From assembly GCA_016169945.1 (NCBI GenBank), contig JADLSH010000092.1:124001-188000 (forward strand): 64,000 bases of DNA, written 5' to 3'. The stretch's first letter is position 1, and every line of letters starts with the position of its first letter. Below are positions 33,544-45,966 of this stretch, piece by piece. The notes beneath the pieces are model-generated. The model was not told where the DNA came from, did no database searches, and saw only the letters and a program-made list of their open reading frames with translations. The DNA comes from Trachythela sp. YZ-2020 (lineage: Eukaryota > Cnidaria > Anthozoa > Malacalcyonacea > Clavulariidae). Position numbers and translations under genes: made by a program.

Positions 33544-35413
33544 GGGATGAAATTTAATCGTGTAAAATGCCGCTATATATTAATATTGCATATGATAATA
33601 GGAATGTGTTTCGATGCGACTCTTGTGACAAGTATAATGTCGGATCTATAACCGCATTAACTTAATGACCCCGTGTGGGACCTATAACGACGGCGTATAT
33701 TTTAATAGCCCCAGCGACTTAACGATCAATAGAGCGTCTTGTTGTATAAGAAACAGAACAATATATGGATGCTTGGAAATATGAAATTTATTTCTCGTGT
33801 TGAACAGAATATCTTACTCTTTCGCTTTGGGTTATAATGTTTTCTACAGAAACGTTCTCAAACGCGATAACATGTTTAAGTGCAAATTGTTGTTAACCCA
33901 TCACTCATGCAGAGACAAATTAATGTATTTCAGCCGGAAAATTATTGCTAGTCAAGTTGTATCAGTTTTAGCACAGACGAAAATCATAGGATCTATTTTT
34001 CGTATATACGGATTATAAAACATCTTTTCTTCATTAATGTATTGTTTTTAGGTACAAGGACGTCCTTTTGTCAGTTTCTTAGCGGAAACACGGTAATTAA
34101 CACAGCAACGCAAAATGACTAAATTCTTCTAGGTTTTTCTGGTTTTAAAAGTATAAAGGCAAGTTCTAACCATTCCAAAAGCGTCCAACATTTTTATTCT
34201 ATGCAAATTGGTTGGACGGTTTTGGAAGAAAAATTTGACTACTGACAGTAAAATTTCATACAACATCAGCCAATATCAGCCAACATTGGCAAGCATAATG
34301 TCCAAAGAAACCCAGCATGTTACGTCCAACAATGTAGCATGATGTTGGATCAACGTGTTGGACTGGTTGAATCTGCACTTTTCAAAATAGAGAAGGTGCT
34401 CTTAACTGACAACTCGGTGAAAAGATGTTTTCTCAACAAAAAATGTGTCAAGAAGCACTTTTGGAGGCAATTTTAAATGCTCAATGTTAAACGTCTTGCG
34501 TATATTGCAATTTGGAGCGAAAAACTGTAATATTTAAGACTTGAAATTTAAGAAAATTTGGAAAAAATTAAGAAAACAGCAAATAATTTAAAAAAAGGCA
34601 TGATGAAACATTGATATGCGATGAAAATTTTCTCAATTATTTTTTATATATTCACATCTATATTTCAACATGCCTTTTTGAAATTTATCTATTTAGCAAT
34701 AATATTTTAACTAGATTTCGTTCTACGCCAAGTCTATCTGGTGCCGCATGATATATCACAATTTAACCCTTAATGTACCGACAGGACTCTTCCAAATGAT
34801 TTTGTTCGTCAAAGTCCTTGGTAGATAAAGGGTTAAAAATTGCTGTTCTTGTTCACTTTCTGGTTCACTTTTGTACAAAATTGTGTTATATAGTGCGGGT
34901 ATTAAGAGCCAAGAAATAACATAATCGTGCGTTTTATGATACAAGCGTTAAACCTGCCAGGATTTTGGATCTCTGTGTCTGTGAGTTAAATTAGTTCTAT
35001 TATATGTATTTTTGCTTTTTGCAATTAAAAAGTGCATATTTTGTTATTAAACAATTTGCTCGTTAAAACTGAAATCAAAATTTTAAGTTTGCACATGACG
35101 AATATATTAACCTATACCATTTAAAAAACCGTTACCTTGATTTGAGTTATGTGTCATAACTCAAATCAAAATATAGTCAAAACATCTTCGTGCCAAAATG
35201 TAGAGTTTCTGCTAATATGGCCAGCTTGTATCACAAAATGAACAGATTTTTCACCTAACAGCCGCACTATTAAAATGAATAGATAAATATTTTCCTATAA
35301 AATTTAAAATTACTTTTACTTTCTGAGAAATACATTAAGCTTTGAAGTTGCATTTTAAGTATACCAACGAGATGTTATTGCTAATGGGGAAATGGACTTA
35401 GAAACAGTTACGA
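33544..35413. other. Gene-poor interval with one strong hairpin
   Basis: 34175-34231 can fold into a 17-bp stem (TTCCAAAAGCGTCCAAC against its inverse, one mismatch) with a ~22-nt loop. No coding region was recognised elsewhere. Confidence 0.5.
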
Positions 35414-35578
35414 CATAGAACCAGTGGCGAAGCCAGCCTGACAATTTGGTCATGCTATGCAAATATTTCCGTTTTCATAGACTGTGAAAACAATCAATTT
35501 CTAAAAGAGAAAATAATGATGATGATTTAATTTGCATGGCATGACCAAGTTGTCAGGCTTTCTGCTACTGCATAGAAC
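35414..35578. mobile_element. hAT MITE 1, 149 bp, with exact 8-bp target duplication
   Basis: Element 35422-35570, ends CAGTGGCGAAGCCAGCCTGA and inverted CAGTAGCAGAAAGCCTGACA. It is flanked by CATAGAAC at 35414-35421 and 35571-35578. Confidence 0.93.
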
Positions 35579-35722
35579 CAGTGGCGAAGCCAACCCCCAC
35601 AATTCATTATGCTCGCTATGTGCATTTCATGAACTGTGAAAGACTGAAAAATCAAAAATCAATGAAATATGAATTTAAAATTTGCATAATAGCATAGCCA
35701 AATTGTCAAACTTTCACTACTA
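35579..35722. mobile_element. hAT MITE 2, immediately adjacent relative of MITE 1
   Basis: Starts CAGTGGCGAAGCCAACCCCC directly after the right target duplication of MITE 1. The right end GCATAGCCAAATTGTCAAAC...CACTACT is the diverged inverse of its own left end. The exact right end and a target duplication are not resolved. Confidence 0.7.
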
Positions 35723-37917
35723 CTCATTATGCTCAGCACTGCACATCAGAAATCAACCAACTGAAAAATGATCGAATGAAAATGTGTGTACTTTCGTAAA
35801 GAAAATCAAACTTGGATGAAATTTACACGTCATGTTGCTGTTTCGCCAATTAACAATTTTTCTCAGAGTGATGAAAAGGAATGGCGAGTTAATCAAAGGC
35901 TACAAAAACGTTGGAAAGCGTTGACATAGCTTGAAAATATATATTCCAGTTGAAACCATCACCACCTCAAAAGTACCATTTCGAAGAACTGCGTGTAGCT
36001 TGTCTTATTAAAATATGCAAATGTGGAGACATTTTTAAAAGCAATGTTCTCAGCTTTTGTTGCATCGCTGGAGATCATCCAGCCGCAGTAGAAAGTGAAA
36101 GATCCTTGATCAACAGCTTAAATCGTCGTAACGTTTCGTACAAACTGACAAATATGTTACTGTATATATTTGGGATTATACAAGTCCTCGTTGAAAGAAT
36201 GGAACATAAGAACATGAAATAACTTTCTACAGTATATATTATTATTCCAACATTGGAAACGGTTCCAGAATTATTAATCCTTTAATAAAACTGCTTCGAG
36301 ATCAGTTTAACGTACATGCTGTTCAAGAAATACGTTTATGTTGCACACCTCGTTGGAAAGAAATTTATGAAGATAACTGTTGCCATATAATATTGCGCTA
36401 ATGGCAGGAAAGGATTATAGAATTGAGTCGGGACAACTTCAATTCAACTAAACATTTATCTTTCACCGTAAAGCAAAACAGCACCGTACTTTCTTTGTTG
36501 CAATATGCTTGGGAATATACCATGTTCGTTGAAATTCCATTAAAGACGTATTAAATGAAAGAAGGAATCACTCGTAATGGTCTACATTATACATCTGAAA
36601 TTCGCGAACTTTAACCTTTCAAGTGCATGTAACTGGAATACGAAAGGGCGATCTGCTAAAGAATAACAGTACATTCACGTTCATTTCCTTGTTAGGTAGT
36701 TGCTGTATTTGGCTATAGAAATGTGTGCAAATGACAATAATCGCGGGCTAAACACAAACATTGGTCGCGTGGATCAATAAAGCTATTGTTATTCGTGTTG
36801 AAAGTTTTCACAAATTTCACTAAAGAAACGTATTTTACCTTATTGACATTGTATTAACGTGGAGTGTGCTGCATACCTGTAGAACACTTGGTGTAATGTG
36901 GAGTCTATATTATTCAAATACTGGTGACGTGTCGACTATTTTAATTGAGCATAAACAAAAGTACAAAACTGACCCTTTATTGTGGAGATCTGAATGGACT
37001 GAGAAGGAAATGAATCTCGTTTACGGCGAAACAGCACGTACGGTGAAGATTTTGTGCTACGAAATAATTGCAATCAATCATTGACGAACATATGTTGTGA
37101 CAAAATGGCATTGTGGGCTAAATAAGGAAATATACTGTGCAGTACTGCATGCATGTGCGTAACTGAATGAACAGCTTTCCACGAAGAAAATAAGACGTTT
37201 AATGCAGGTAGATTAGAAAGTAAAAATAGGCTTAAAATGATTAGATATTAATATTGCAAGGTCAAAATATTTAGATATTATTATTGATTTTACATTTTTG
37301 CATATAGACTATAGTAACATATCTTAATAATAAGTTTTCCAATCTTAATCAATTTTAGAGCAAAGTAATTTTATATCACACAAAATGGTAGTAAATAATT
37401 CCAACGTTACCATTTAATGAACACCTAACTAGATAAGCTTTAATAGTTATTTTGGGTGTCCAGTTAACTTTATTTCATGTGTTATTTCAAGCGTGATATG
37501 TAAATATTTTATATAAAGTTCGAATAAATAATTTGTTTTCATTCTTGGTGCTGTTGTCATGTTTCAAATTATTTTTGAAAGGAATGAAAACTTTTGACAC
37601 GAATGAAAGCGATAAATCTTTATATTTTATAATTGAACGACATTTCTATGTCATCTTACATCATTTTCAAGTTCATTAAAGGTCGTTACTATGCGAGCGT
37701 TTATATAGCGAGTCCATAATGTTAGCAAATAATTGCATGAAAACGATGTAGGATGACATTGAATTGTTATTGCTTTGATTTGTGTCCAAATGTATTTCGA
37801 AAGCTTTTCTCGTAAAAAAATCTTGGAATTTATAGATTATTGTAGAAAATCTCGCGGAATTTGTGTAAAGAGCCATCCGTGATTTAGTTTAATTCCTAGA
37901 TCATTTACAGAATTACT
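35723..37917. other. Gene-poor interval
   Basis: Only short ORFs (90 codons at most, 35950-36222) without recognisable domains or splice support. No repeats noted. Confidence 0.5.
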
Positions 37918-38050
37918 GGAGCGTACCATTATACACACATAGCCTCGACTTCATTCTTTTGAAATCTATTCAATCTTACATAAAGTTTGAAGTTTCTGTG
38001 TGTTTTCAAAAGAATGAAGTCGAGGCTATGCGTGTATAATGATACGCTCC
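37918..38050. mobile_element. 133-bp near-perfect palindromic element
   Basis: Arms 37918-37964 and 38004-38050 are 47-bp inverted repeats with two or three mismatches (GGAGCGTACCATTATACAC, CATAGCCTCGACTTCATTC), separated by 39 bp. The compact foldback shape suggests a tiny MITE. It could also form a stable transcript hairpin. Confidence 0.88.
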
Positions 38051-39100
38051 AATTGGTCTATTGACCTGTAATTGAAGCCTGGCTTCTTCTGGTCTTTCAT
38101 CAGGCAATGATAGTCTTGGAGAAAACTCACAATGTGATTCTTAGCAAATAAAATCTACGAGCGTCTATCTGTTTGATATCTGATAATACTTGGGCCATTT
38201 TTTAAAATTATTCACTGGGAGGCAACAAGGAAATTGGACCTAACAAGAAGATGGTAAACTGGGGTTGTGCGAACTTGTCGGGTGGAACCTTTCCCAGATA
38301 ATGCAAGTTTGTATTCTTGAGCCTCTGGGGCTTGAGATGTTTGTATTCTTGTAATCTTAAGCCTCTGGGCCTTCCTGCATTTTCATTATAACGTATAATT
38401 ATTCCCCTTATATCAAGCTTATTCTGTTCATATGCTATTCATGCCATGCATCAACAGGTATAAGCAGGGAGGGGAGGGTGTAAGTATCTCATTTGCTGAC
38501 AAAATGGCGCGGTCTCTGGGTGCAGTCATTCCTAGTTGACTACTCAATTACACATAATTTTTGGAATCCGGCATATCTTTACGTTAACGAAGATTTTGTT
38601 GGACAACGCCTTAATTCAATAGGAATAACAGGCCAGGGGAAAGATCTAGCTGTGGCAAAATGGCCTCGCATAACTAAGGAGGTCTGGGGATGCTCCCCAG
38701 AGAAAATTTTGAAATTTGACACCCAGAAAATACCAATCATTTCCCCATAAACATGCCTATGTAACAAAATTGTTTTGTTACTGTATTTATCACTTATGGG
38801 ACCGAGTTTTAATTATCTTAAACACAAAAATAGTTTTGTAATCACTTTGTAATAAAAATTCACTGTGTTGTAACAGCAGCAGCAGAATAGCAGTTGAGAT
38901 TGTAAATTATTTGTTTAATCATATTTAAAATGCCGGATTTTATTTTTTCTCGAAAAAGATTTGGTTTGCCGACGGACAGATAACGCAGCTCCTACATCGC
39001 ATCTTTATTTGACGGGAATTTGTTTACCTACTGGCAATATACATCACTCGATTGACGACATTCATACAATAAAGATTGTCCTCCCTCTTTAACGTATCGT
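38051..39100. other. Gene-poor interval
   Basis: 38640-38740 carries a TCCCCAGAGAAAATTTTGAA segment that also occurs inside hAT MITEs near 43115 and 59350, so it is probably MITE debris. No gene. Confidence 0.5.
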
Positions 39101-39800
39101 TAATTTATGGTGAGATTTTTAGTTTCCCGACAAATACTTCTTTTGCCGACAACGTTTTTTCAGGGCGGGGGGGGGACGGTGTTACCCCCACACACACAAC
39201 CCCTTCTCGACGACCCTTGGCATCAATAAAGTGGATCTGCTGTTTGACACGGAGCAATTTTTGCTGCAACTTGCAACGTAATTTCTGCACGGGGCAGTGC
39301 CGTCGGAAGCAAATGTTACTGGGGGACCGAACTTAGGAGGGTCTGGGGCCATGCTCCCGCATGCAGGAAAAATTTGCATTTTCGAAGTTTCGGAAGTGCA
39401 ATTTCCGTGTTTCCTGAGAGCCGCATCCATAGGCGTATGGGCACAACTTTCTTTGGGGGGGCAGCCGAAATTTTGCCCGAATTTTAAAGCTTAAACAAAT
39501 TGCCCGAATTTCGCTAACCACTTCGTGATAACAATAATAACCACTTTTAATTGTATTTGACATATTAAGTATCTATTTAGTTGTCGACGGGGGGGAGGGG
39601 GGAGGGCGTAAAAAAAATTTCCGGAAACTCTTACAGTTTTAATATGTTTTTAAGTCCAAAACCCGGATATTAATCTTACAAATTTATAATATATTTCTAT
39701 TTTGCCCGAATATTCGCGAACCATTTGCCCGAATAACTTGAATCTCGAAATTTTTGGGGGGGGCAGGTGCCCCCCCTGCCCCCACGTCCCGTATCAACAA
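39101..39800. repeat. G/C-homopolymer-rich MITE debris
   Basis: Contains GGCGTATGGGCACAAC near 39432, related to the MITE end at 9562, several GGGGGG tracts, and a C-rich mirror at 39755-39790. Boundaries and target duplications could not be fixed. The short ORFs are artefacts of these repeats. Confidence 0.45.
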
Positions 39801-41754
39801 ATCTGTTTGGTCCTATTGAATATACACACACAATGTCAAAGTAACGACAAACTATTACAGATAAGTTGATTGTAGTTGGCCCTGCAAGAAAATGTATATA
39901 GTATGAAAAGAAATAAAATGAGGAAATTATTCGGGGAGGACAGGTCTTGCAGAGCCATGTTATGTAGAAATCTACGCACAGAAAAACATGACAGTGAACA
40001 TGACCCCCGTGTCACTCTACCGATATTATCATTCTCATTCAATTCTTTGTTGCCTTCTGGGTGTGTTTGGCAAGAACAATATCGGCAACGTAAACGAGAT
40101 CGATGCTCACAATTTATCTGCGAATATACTTTTTACCTAACAAGAACTCTGATTCTGTATCCAAAATTGCGTTGCAAGTTGCGGCAAAAGTCGCTTCGAC
40201 CATCGCGTATGTAACATGCCACATGGCCTTAAGCTGCGAGACACGGATTATACAGATCGAATGATATCTCGCTGTTCATTGGCCATTGTTAGGGTAAGTC
40301 TAATCTTAACCCGGACCCCATTAACATTATGATATTGCCTTAGCTGTGACCGGCTAGCCATAAAAATGGTCAGATATCGACAAAGTAAAGGCTATATATA
40401 GACTACTGCTTAACCGGGCTCTGAATCAGAATGTGAATAAAAATCTGTATAATAGGCAAATGTCACTATATTTCCATTATTTTAGCTTAAAGTCGTGCAA
40501 AATGTAGTAGTGTTAACCAGAGGCCTGGCACTAGGTAAAAATGGACTTACCCTCCCTTCCCTGGGAGCAACAAGTGACAGACGGCGTGTTTTGTTGAGTC
40601 AAGATAGTTTATATTTTGTAGTTTATATTCACTTACCATTGCGTTTAAAGTCTATATTTTGCGATAATAAATCAACGCTGAAGCTTTTTCAACGTATAAT
40701 TGTGTGTGGAGTCTTATTCCTTGTAGCAATAAGGCGCTACACGGACAGAGAGACCATCTGACCTGCTGTCTTCCTATGTTGTGTCTCTTCAGCTGCAACA
40801 GAAATGTACTTTGACATGAACTGTCCTCGCTCTTTGGAAAAATTAGTTGATAAATGTGGACTGACATGCAAGAGTGCCCCCCCCAAAAAAAAAATTGAGA
40901 GCCAGCTACGGGCCTGGGTTGGTCGGGGCTTTCCCGGCTCTTTTGAGAATGGGGCTTGTCTGGGATCTTACCCTAATGATGGACTTTGGGATGTCGTAAC
41001 TCAGAGACTGTCGCGGTGCTCAATCTCAACACAAGCAGTATTACTTGCGACCCTATGATTTTAGGGGGAAGGCTGTAAGGATTTTTGCGAGTAGCTGAGA
41101 AGAGGGGTTACAGGTGTTTCATTTGCAATTTTCCTAATTACATTTGCAACTTTGAAAAACCCTTTTGCAAATCCCTTTACTGTTTTAGGAACTTTGCAAA
41201 GTTCCTAAACCTTTGCAAAGTTCCTCACTTCCTGTTCAAAGTCCCTCACTTCACAGTTTCGATTTTAAACTATTTTTGCACTGTAACCGAAGTAAAAATG
41301 TTTTAAGAGGAACCTTAATTTTTTTATGCTATTTAACATGCCTCTACGTTCAAATGCTTCCTATTTTTTGTTCTTTGTGTAGTGATAAAATGTCCTTAAA
41401 ATAATCCCCGCATCTACCAGTGTTTGTAGGCTTTGTATATTCAATTTATATATTTATATATGCAGGCACCTTTGATGATATAATCAACGTGCTTTTAGTT
41501 TATTACCTACTTTATTTTTCGCCAGGAAATTCCTTCTACTTTGTATTTAGTACGTTATTTTTTTTTAATTTTAAGAAGGAAATCCCGCAGTTTTATCTGT
41601 GGTTTTATAGAGAAATACTGTTTTGCGTCAGAGGTTTTGTGTACCACCGTATTGTTTACACGCGAATTCCACGAAACCCGCGGGAATATCTTCGGCGTTC
41701 GGAAATCAATCTTCGCAGTAATTTCCGAAGGTACGATTTCCGAATGTCCGATTG
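39801..41754. other. Gene-poor interval
   Basis: No domain-bearing ORF. 41110-41260 is a cluster of TTTGCAAAGTTCC-like short repeats. Confidence 0.5.
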
Positions 41755-42310
41755 AACTGGTTTTCACCAGTGAGCTCCATATATATCTGGAGTAAGAACT
41801 TCTAATGTTCGGCCAATAGGCCAAGTGAAGCCAAGATGGCGGCAATTGACGTCCAAACTCATGAAGGTCATAAACAGTTTTCATACCATTTTTTCCTGCT
41901 AATTCCAGTTGTTTCTAACAGATCGCATCGCTAATCAAGTTATCAGTTCATAAAATCATGATGTTATTGTTTAAATCGGAGTAAAAACACGAAATTTCGG
42001 CACACTCCTTGCCGGCTTGTGCAAACCGCGCGGTCGAAAACAATAGAAAGGGATTGGCACTGGACGTCAATTTCCGCCATCTTTGGCTTCACTTTTTGGA
42101 CATAAGTTCTCACTCCAGATCACTGAGCTTAATATATCTGGAGGACGTGCCGCTAATGTCAGCCTGGCAGAAAAGTGTCCGCAAAAACATGGCGGATTTT
42201 GGCATTTGCTGACGCCAATTGGTTCCTTTTGGCCATGGTATTGCCACTGACCAACCGCGATCCTAAGTTTTAAACAAAGTTCTTTGCCCCCCTGGTTTTT
42301 GCACAAGTAT
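41755..42310 (+). repeat. Left copy of a ~4-kb-spaced inverted repeat
   Basis: The segment from CAGTGAGCTCCATATATAT to CCCCCCTGGTTTTTGCAC matches 45480-45715 in inverted orientation. Shared are GTGTCCGCAAAAACATGGCG, ATATCTGGAGGACGTGC and a GGTTCCTTTTG motif. This left copy is longer and has extra sequence containing CCAAGATGGCGGC (41830) and CCGCCATCTTTGG (42076). Confidence 0.8.
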
Positions 42311-42916
42311 TTTGAATTTTTTTAAAGCTAAAAATCTTGTTTTTTTCTGATTTTCTCCTACTTGTATTGATTGTCTTACAACGTCAAGGTCAAAGTTCCT
42401 TTCATTCCGCTCGTGGATGCAACAATTCACTATAAAGGAAGAATATTTCTTCTCACAATCTCACAGTCACAGGTAGGATTCGTGAATTTGTTTTTATTTT
42501 CCGTCTGAAAATATAATTATTTTAGGCAAGCAAATTCTGATTTTACAAGAGATATAGTTCTCCATTGTGATTCAACAATGAATATCACAATAACAAAGCT
42601 CTCCTGGGAGCTTTAACAAAGTTTTGCCAGTCAGAAAAACGTAAACAAGGCAAGAGATCTACAACAGTCGATAAATAAAACTGACTGATTCATCTGATTG
42701 ACTAAAAATTGTGCAGATAAGCTTTTATTATCAGTTTCACCACTCGCTTTTATGTTCTGTATGTTTTAGAGTTTAGCAGTTTATATAAATTTATATTTGT
42801 GGTTTTATACATATTTATGGTGCCAAATTGATATCCTTACCATAGGTTTTGTGCCTTTGTATATAATATTGTTGACATTTATAATATTAAGCCCATGTGG
42901 CTTATATTATAGACAA
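42311..42916. other. Gene-poor interval inside the inverted-repeat pair
   Basis: AT-rich, no gene or repeat recognised. Confidence 0.5.
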
Positions 42917-43408
42917 GTCTTGCCCAGGGGCATAACTTGCGAAAAACATTGGGTGGTGTAGATCATGTTGCCCGACGAAAGGGTGTGGTCAGGCCTGATA
43001 ACGTAAAGGGGCCGGGAAAAATCAAAAAGGTTATGCGTACCTCATGCCGCTAGTGGGAATGCAAAGGTATAGAGTGCTGAAAGCAATAGGCCACTAGGCG
43101 GTATGGGGGCAGGCTCCCCCAGAAAATGTTGAAATGTAGAGGCTCTGAAACACCATTTCATGCACTTTGAGGAATATTTTATAGGATTCTGATGGTCAGA
43201 AAATGTTCTATATTAGATTAGCAAATTTTTAAAATTACCCGAACTGGATCTTCAAGGCTTTTTGTTCTCACTCAACATGATTTGAATGTATTTTTGCCCG
43301 ACAAACATGGCAAAATTTGCTCTACGAATTGCAATTGGTAAACATTATTGGGGGGTTATACACCCCTAACCCGGCCTCTCCCCCACTAGTTATGCCCCTG
43401 GTCTTGCC
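42917..43408. mobile_element. hAT MITE, 476 bp, with exact 8-bp target duplication
   Basis: Element 42925-43400, ends CAGGGGCATAACTTGCG and inverted CAGGGGCATAACTAGTG, flanked by GTCTTGCC at 42917-42924 and 43401-43408. Non-coding interior with an AGAAAATGTTGAAAT segment shared with other hAT MITEs here. Confidence 0.95.
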
Positions 43409-45479
43409 TGACTGTATACCACCAAGTGTTGCAGACTGAGTTGCTTACTGTGTAGCTAGTTAAGGCAATTCACTACCCTCACAAAAACTAAGTATCAACC
43501 AATGCATACAGGCATACCCAAATTTGTATGATTTATGACACTTTTGACTAGGAGTTCAAGCGCTGGTATGGAGCAACCCATTTAAGAATCTGTAGGCTGT
43601 CTGTCACATATGTGCCTATAACACAGTAAATGTGATGTTGATATCTTCAAAATAATGAAAGCCAGCACAAGCAGTGATGGATCATTCCACAAAATATCCA
43701 CACCTCCCTCATGGAGGAAATTAGTAGCTAATTTATACCCCTCTCCTTTAGACATCTGCCTTCACCACCTGAACTGCAGAAATTTCCTATCATGTGTTGG
43801 GAGTCTAGTGATCTTTTCTATATTGACCCACAGTGTATCTCCACAGTGTCCTCACAATTATAAGCTAGTATAGATATAATGGATGAATAATCTGTTATAG
43901 GTACAACAAGAAATGGCACAAGTGACCAAAGTATAGAACAGCCAAAGCAAAGTTGTAGCACATGGAGCATGAAGTTACAATAATATCATAATAATTTGAT
44001 TATAAAGTTTAGTTTTTAGAATATTTACTGCTAATTAATTAATAGTTATTCTTTGAAGAAATTAAATAAAAAACACCACTGTGACAGTACTGCATCATTG
44101 TTGGATAATTCTGCAATAAAAGAATAGATATAGGTTATTCAAAAAATATTGTAAGCCAGGGACACTGGAACTTTTGGCACACTGGGGGTATTTACACCTG
44201 GTATGGTGATACCTTTCACTCATAGAGATGATGCACAAAGGCCAAAGGGTGAACAAGTTAGTGACCTTTTCAATATTGTTGCATATTTAAGTGATATTTA
44301 TTGAAAAACCTTATCCTATTTGCAGGCTTGGATGTATGATACAACAATGTATGGTACAAAATAGGAACAAACTTCCATGTTTTGAGCATAGACCCTTTGT
44401 TGGGCAGACTAAAAGGCCCGACCTTTGCTTGAAATGTTGAAGTTTGTTCTAATTTTTTAGGTAGTTGCACGATTCATCTAAGTCTGCAAATCCTACAATA
44501 ACATAACCCAAACTATAAAAGTATTAAACTTTGCAAAAAATTCCCAGGTGATAATTGGCCAGAACACTACAAAGTGTTCACATCCCTGGCATGCATTTAG
44601 TGGGGGGACTGTTGAACTTTTTCATGGGTGCGAGACTGTGGGGGGCATCAACTGATTTGCCCTGGGTCAGTTACTAGGTCTTGCCAGGCTTGCTTTAATA
44701 CATTTCAGGAATACAATCCTAGTTCTTCAAAATCCTCAACCTAAAGACATCTTTGGCCAGAAAGCTAGGTAGAAATTGTGTGCAATTCCGACACCCCTAG
44801 CATATACATAAATTGTAGTTACAGAACACCAAACCCTAATTCTATATTATCCTAATTCCCTACTTTAAAGATAGTAGCACATATATAGCTTTATGTCTTA
44901 AAATCAGTCCTCAGGATTCTTGAGAGAATCAAGATATTCTGATATTTGTAAAATACATGGCTTCATACTACTGACAGAAAATTATAATTTTCTAAATGGC
45001 AAAATACATACAACCTATTCAGAACATCAAATATTGATAAAACAGTATGAAATTATAGATGTGGATAATTTTGTTGACCTTTATATAAGGACAAGGTAGA
45101 CCATTTCAATAAAATAAAACAAAGTTTATGTATTTTTTACAACCAAACTTCAAATTCTCGTTGGTAAAATATCAAATACATTGTACTGTACATTTATTCC
45201 CACCAAGTGTTTTAATAATGAAACATTATATAAACTATTATCATTTATAGTATGTGAACTGCAAAAATATATTAATTACCTGCTAGTTCTGGTTTCAAAA
45301 ATCGTCTTTGACCACATTTTCGAGGTTTTACTATCTGTTTGTTGGCTTTTGCGGACGAGAATAACTTGTGCGACTTGCATTTTATTCGCGGAAGTGCTCC
45401 AAGGTCGAAAAATATGTGGAAAATATTGAAAACAACGAGAATTTACTGCAAAAATTCAAAAAGCAAAAATATATTTTGC
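43409..45479. other. Gene-poor interval
   Basis: No recognisable coding. 44158-44587 may be a further hAT-like MITE (CAGGGAC ends), but I found no target duplication. Confidence 0.45.
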
Positions 45480-45694
45480 AAAACCAGGGGGGTGTGAATG
45501 TTGTAGCGGGCTCAGAATTGAGCCTGGTCAGTGGTAATTACCATGGGCAAAAGGAACCAGTCGTCATGGTAATGGCGTAAGCAAAGGCCAAAATCCGCCA
45601 TGTTTTTGCGGACACTTTTTTCTGCCGAGCACGTCCTCCAGTAATATAGTATAGCTCAGTGCTCCAGATATATATATATAGAGCTCACTGGTTT
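45480..45694 (-). repeat. Right copy of the inverted repeat
   Basis: Inverse of the 41755-42310 family (see that entry), with its own TATATATATATA expansion near 45669. Confidence 0.8.
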
Positions 45695-45921
45695 TCACTT
45701 GTTTCCATCTATCAAACTGACGTTACGCAATTTTTCCGATTTTCATATTTGTTTTTCTTGATTTTTGTTCATCAATTTGGTTAGGGTTAGGTTAGGGTTA
45801 ATAGGTTTTTGGGTTAGGGGTTAGGGTAGGTTTTAGGGTTAGGGTCAGTTACAAAGTTTTTAACTTTACTTCAAAGTTGAAAAAATTACGTAACGTCAGT
45901 TTGGTAGATGGAAACAAGTGA
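45695..45921. mobile_element. Foldback MITE enclosing TTAGGG telomere-like repeats
   Basis: 41-base terminal inverted repeats (CACTTGTTTCCATCTATCAA... at 45696 and a near-exact inverse ending at 45921) enclose a degenerate TTAGGG tract at 45779-45846. It lies immediately beside the right copy of the 4-kb-spaced inverted repeat. Confidence 0.88.
45779..45846 (+). repeat. Interstitial telomere-like (TTAGGG)n tract
   Basis: About eight TTAGGG units with GGTTAGG, GGGGTTAGGGT and TTTTAGGG variants. TTAGGG is the telomere repeat of cnidarians and vertebrates. The tract is internal to a terminal-inverted-repeat element. Confidence 0.9.
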
Positions 45922-45966
45922 CGACCGATTGAACTATCGAAGTAAAGGCCTATAAAGTAATTATTT

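Noticed and set aside
34175..34231. Possible microRNA precursor
   Set aside because: The 17-bp stem and short loop are suggestive, but inverted repeats of this kind are common in the MITE-rich surroundings and nothing else supports a microRNA.
38493..38750. 85-codon ORF as a small gene
   Set aside because: Its second half is MITE debris shared with 43115 and 59350 (AGAAAATTTTGAAAT), so coding is unlikely.
44158..44587. Further hAT MITE with CAGGGAC ends
   Set aside because: The ends are only partly complementary and the 8-bp flanks do not match.
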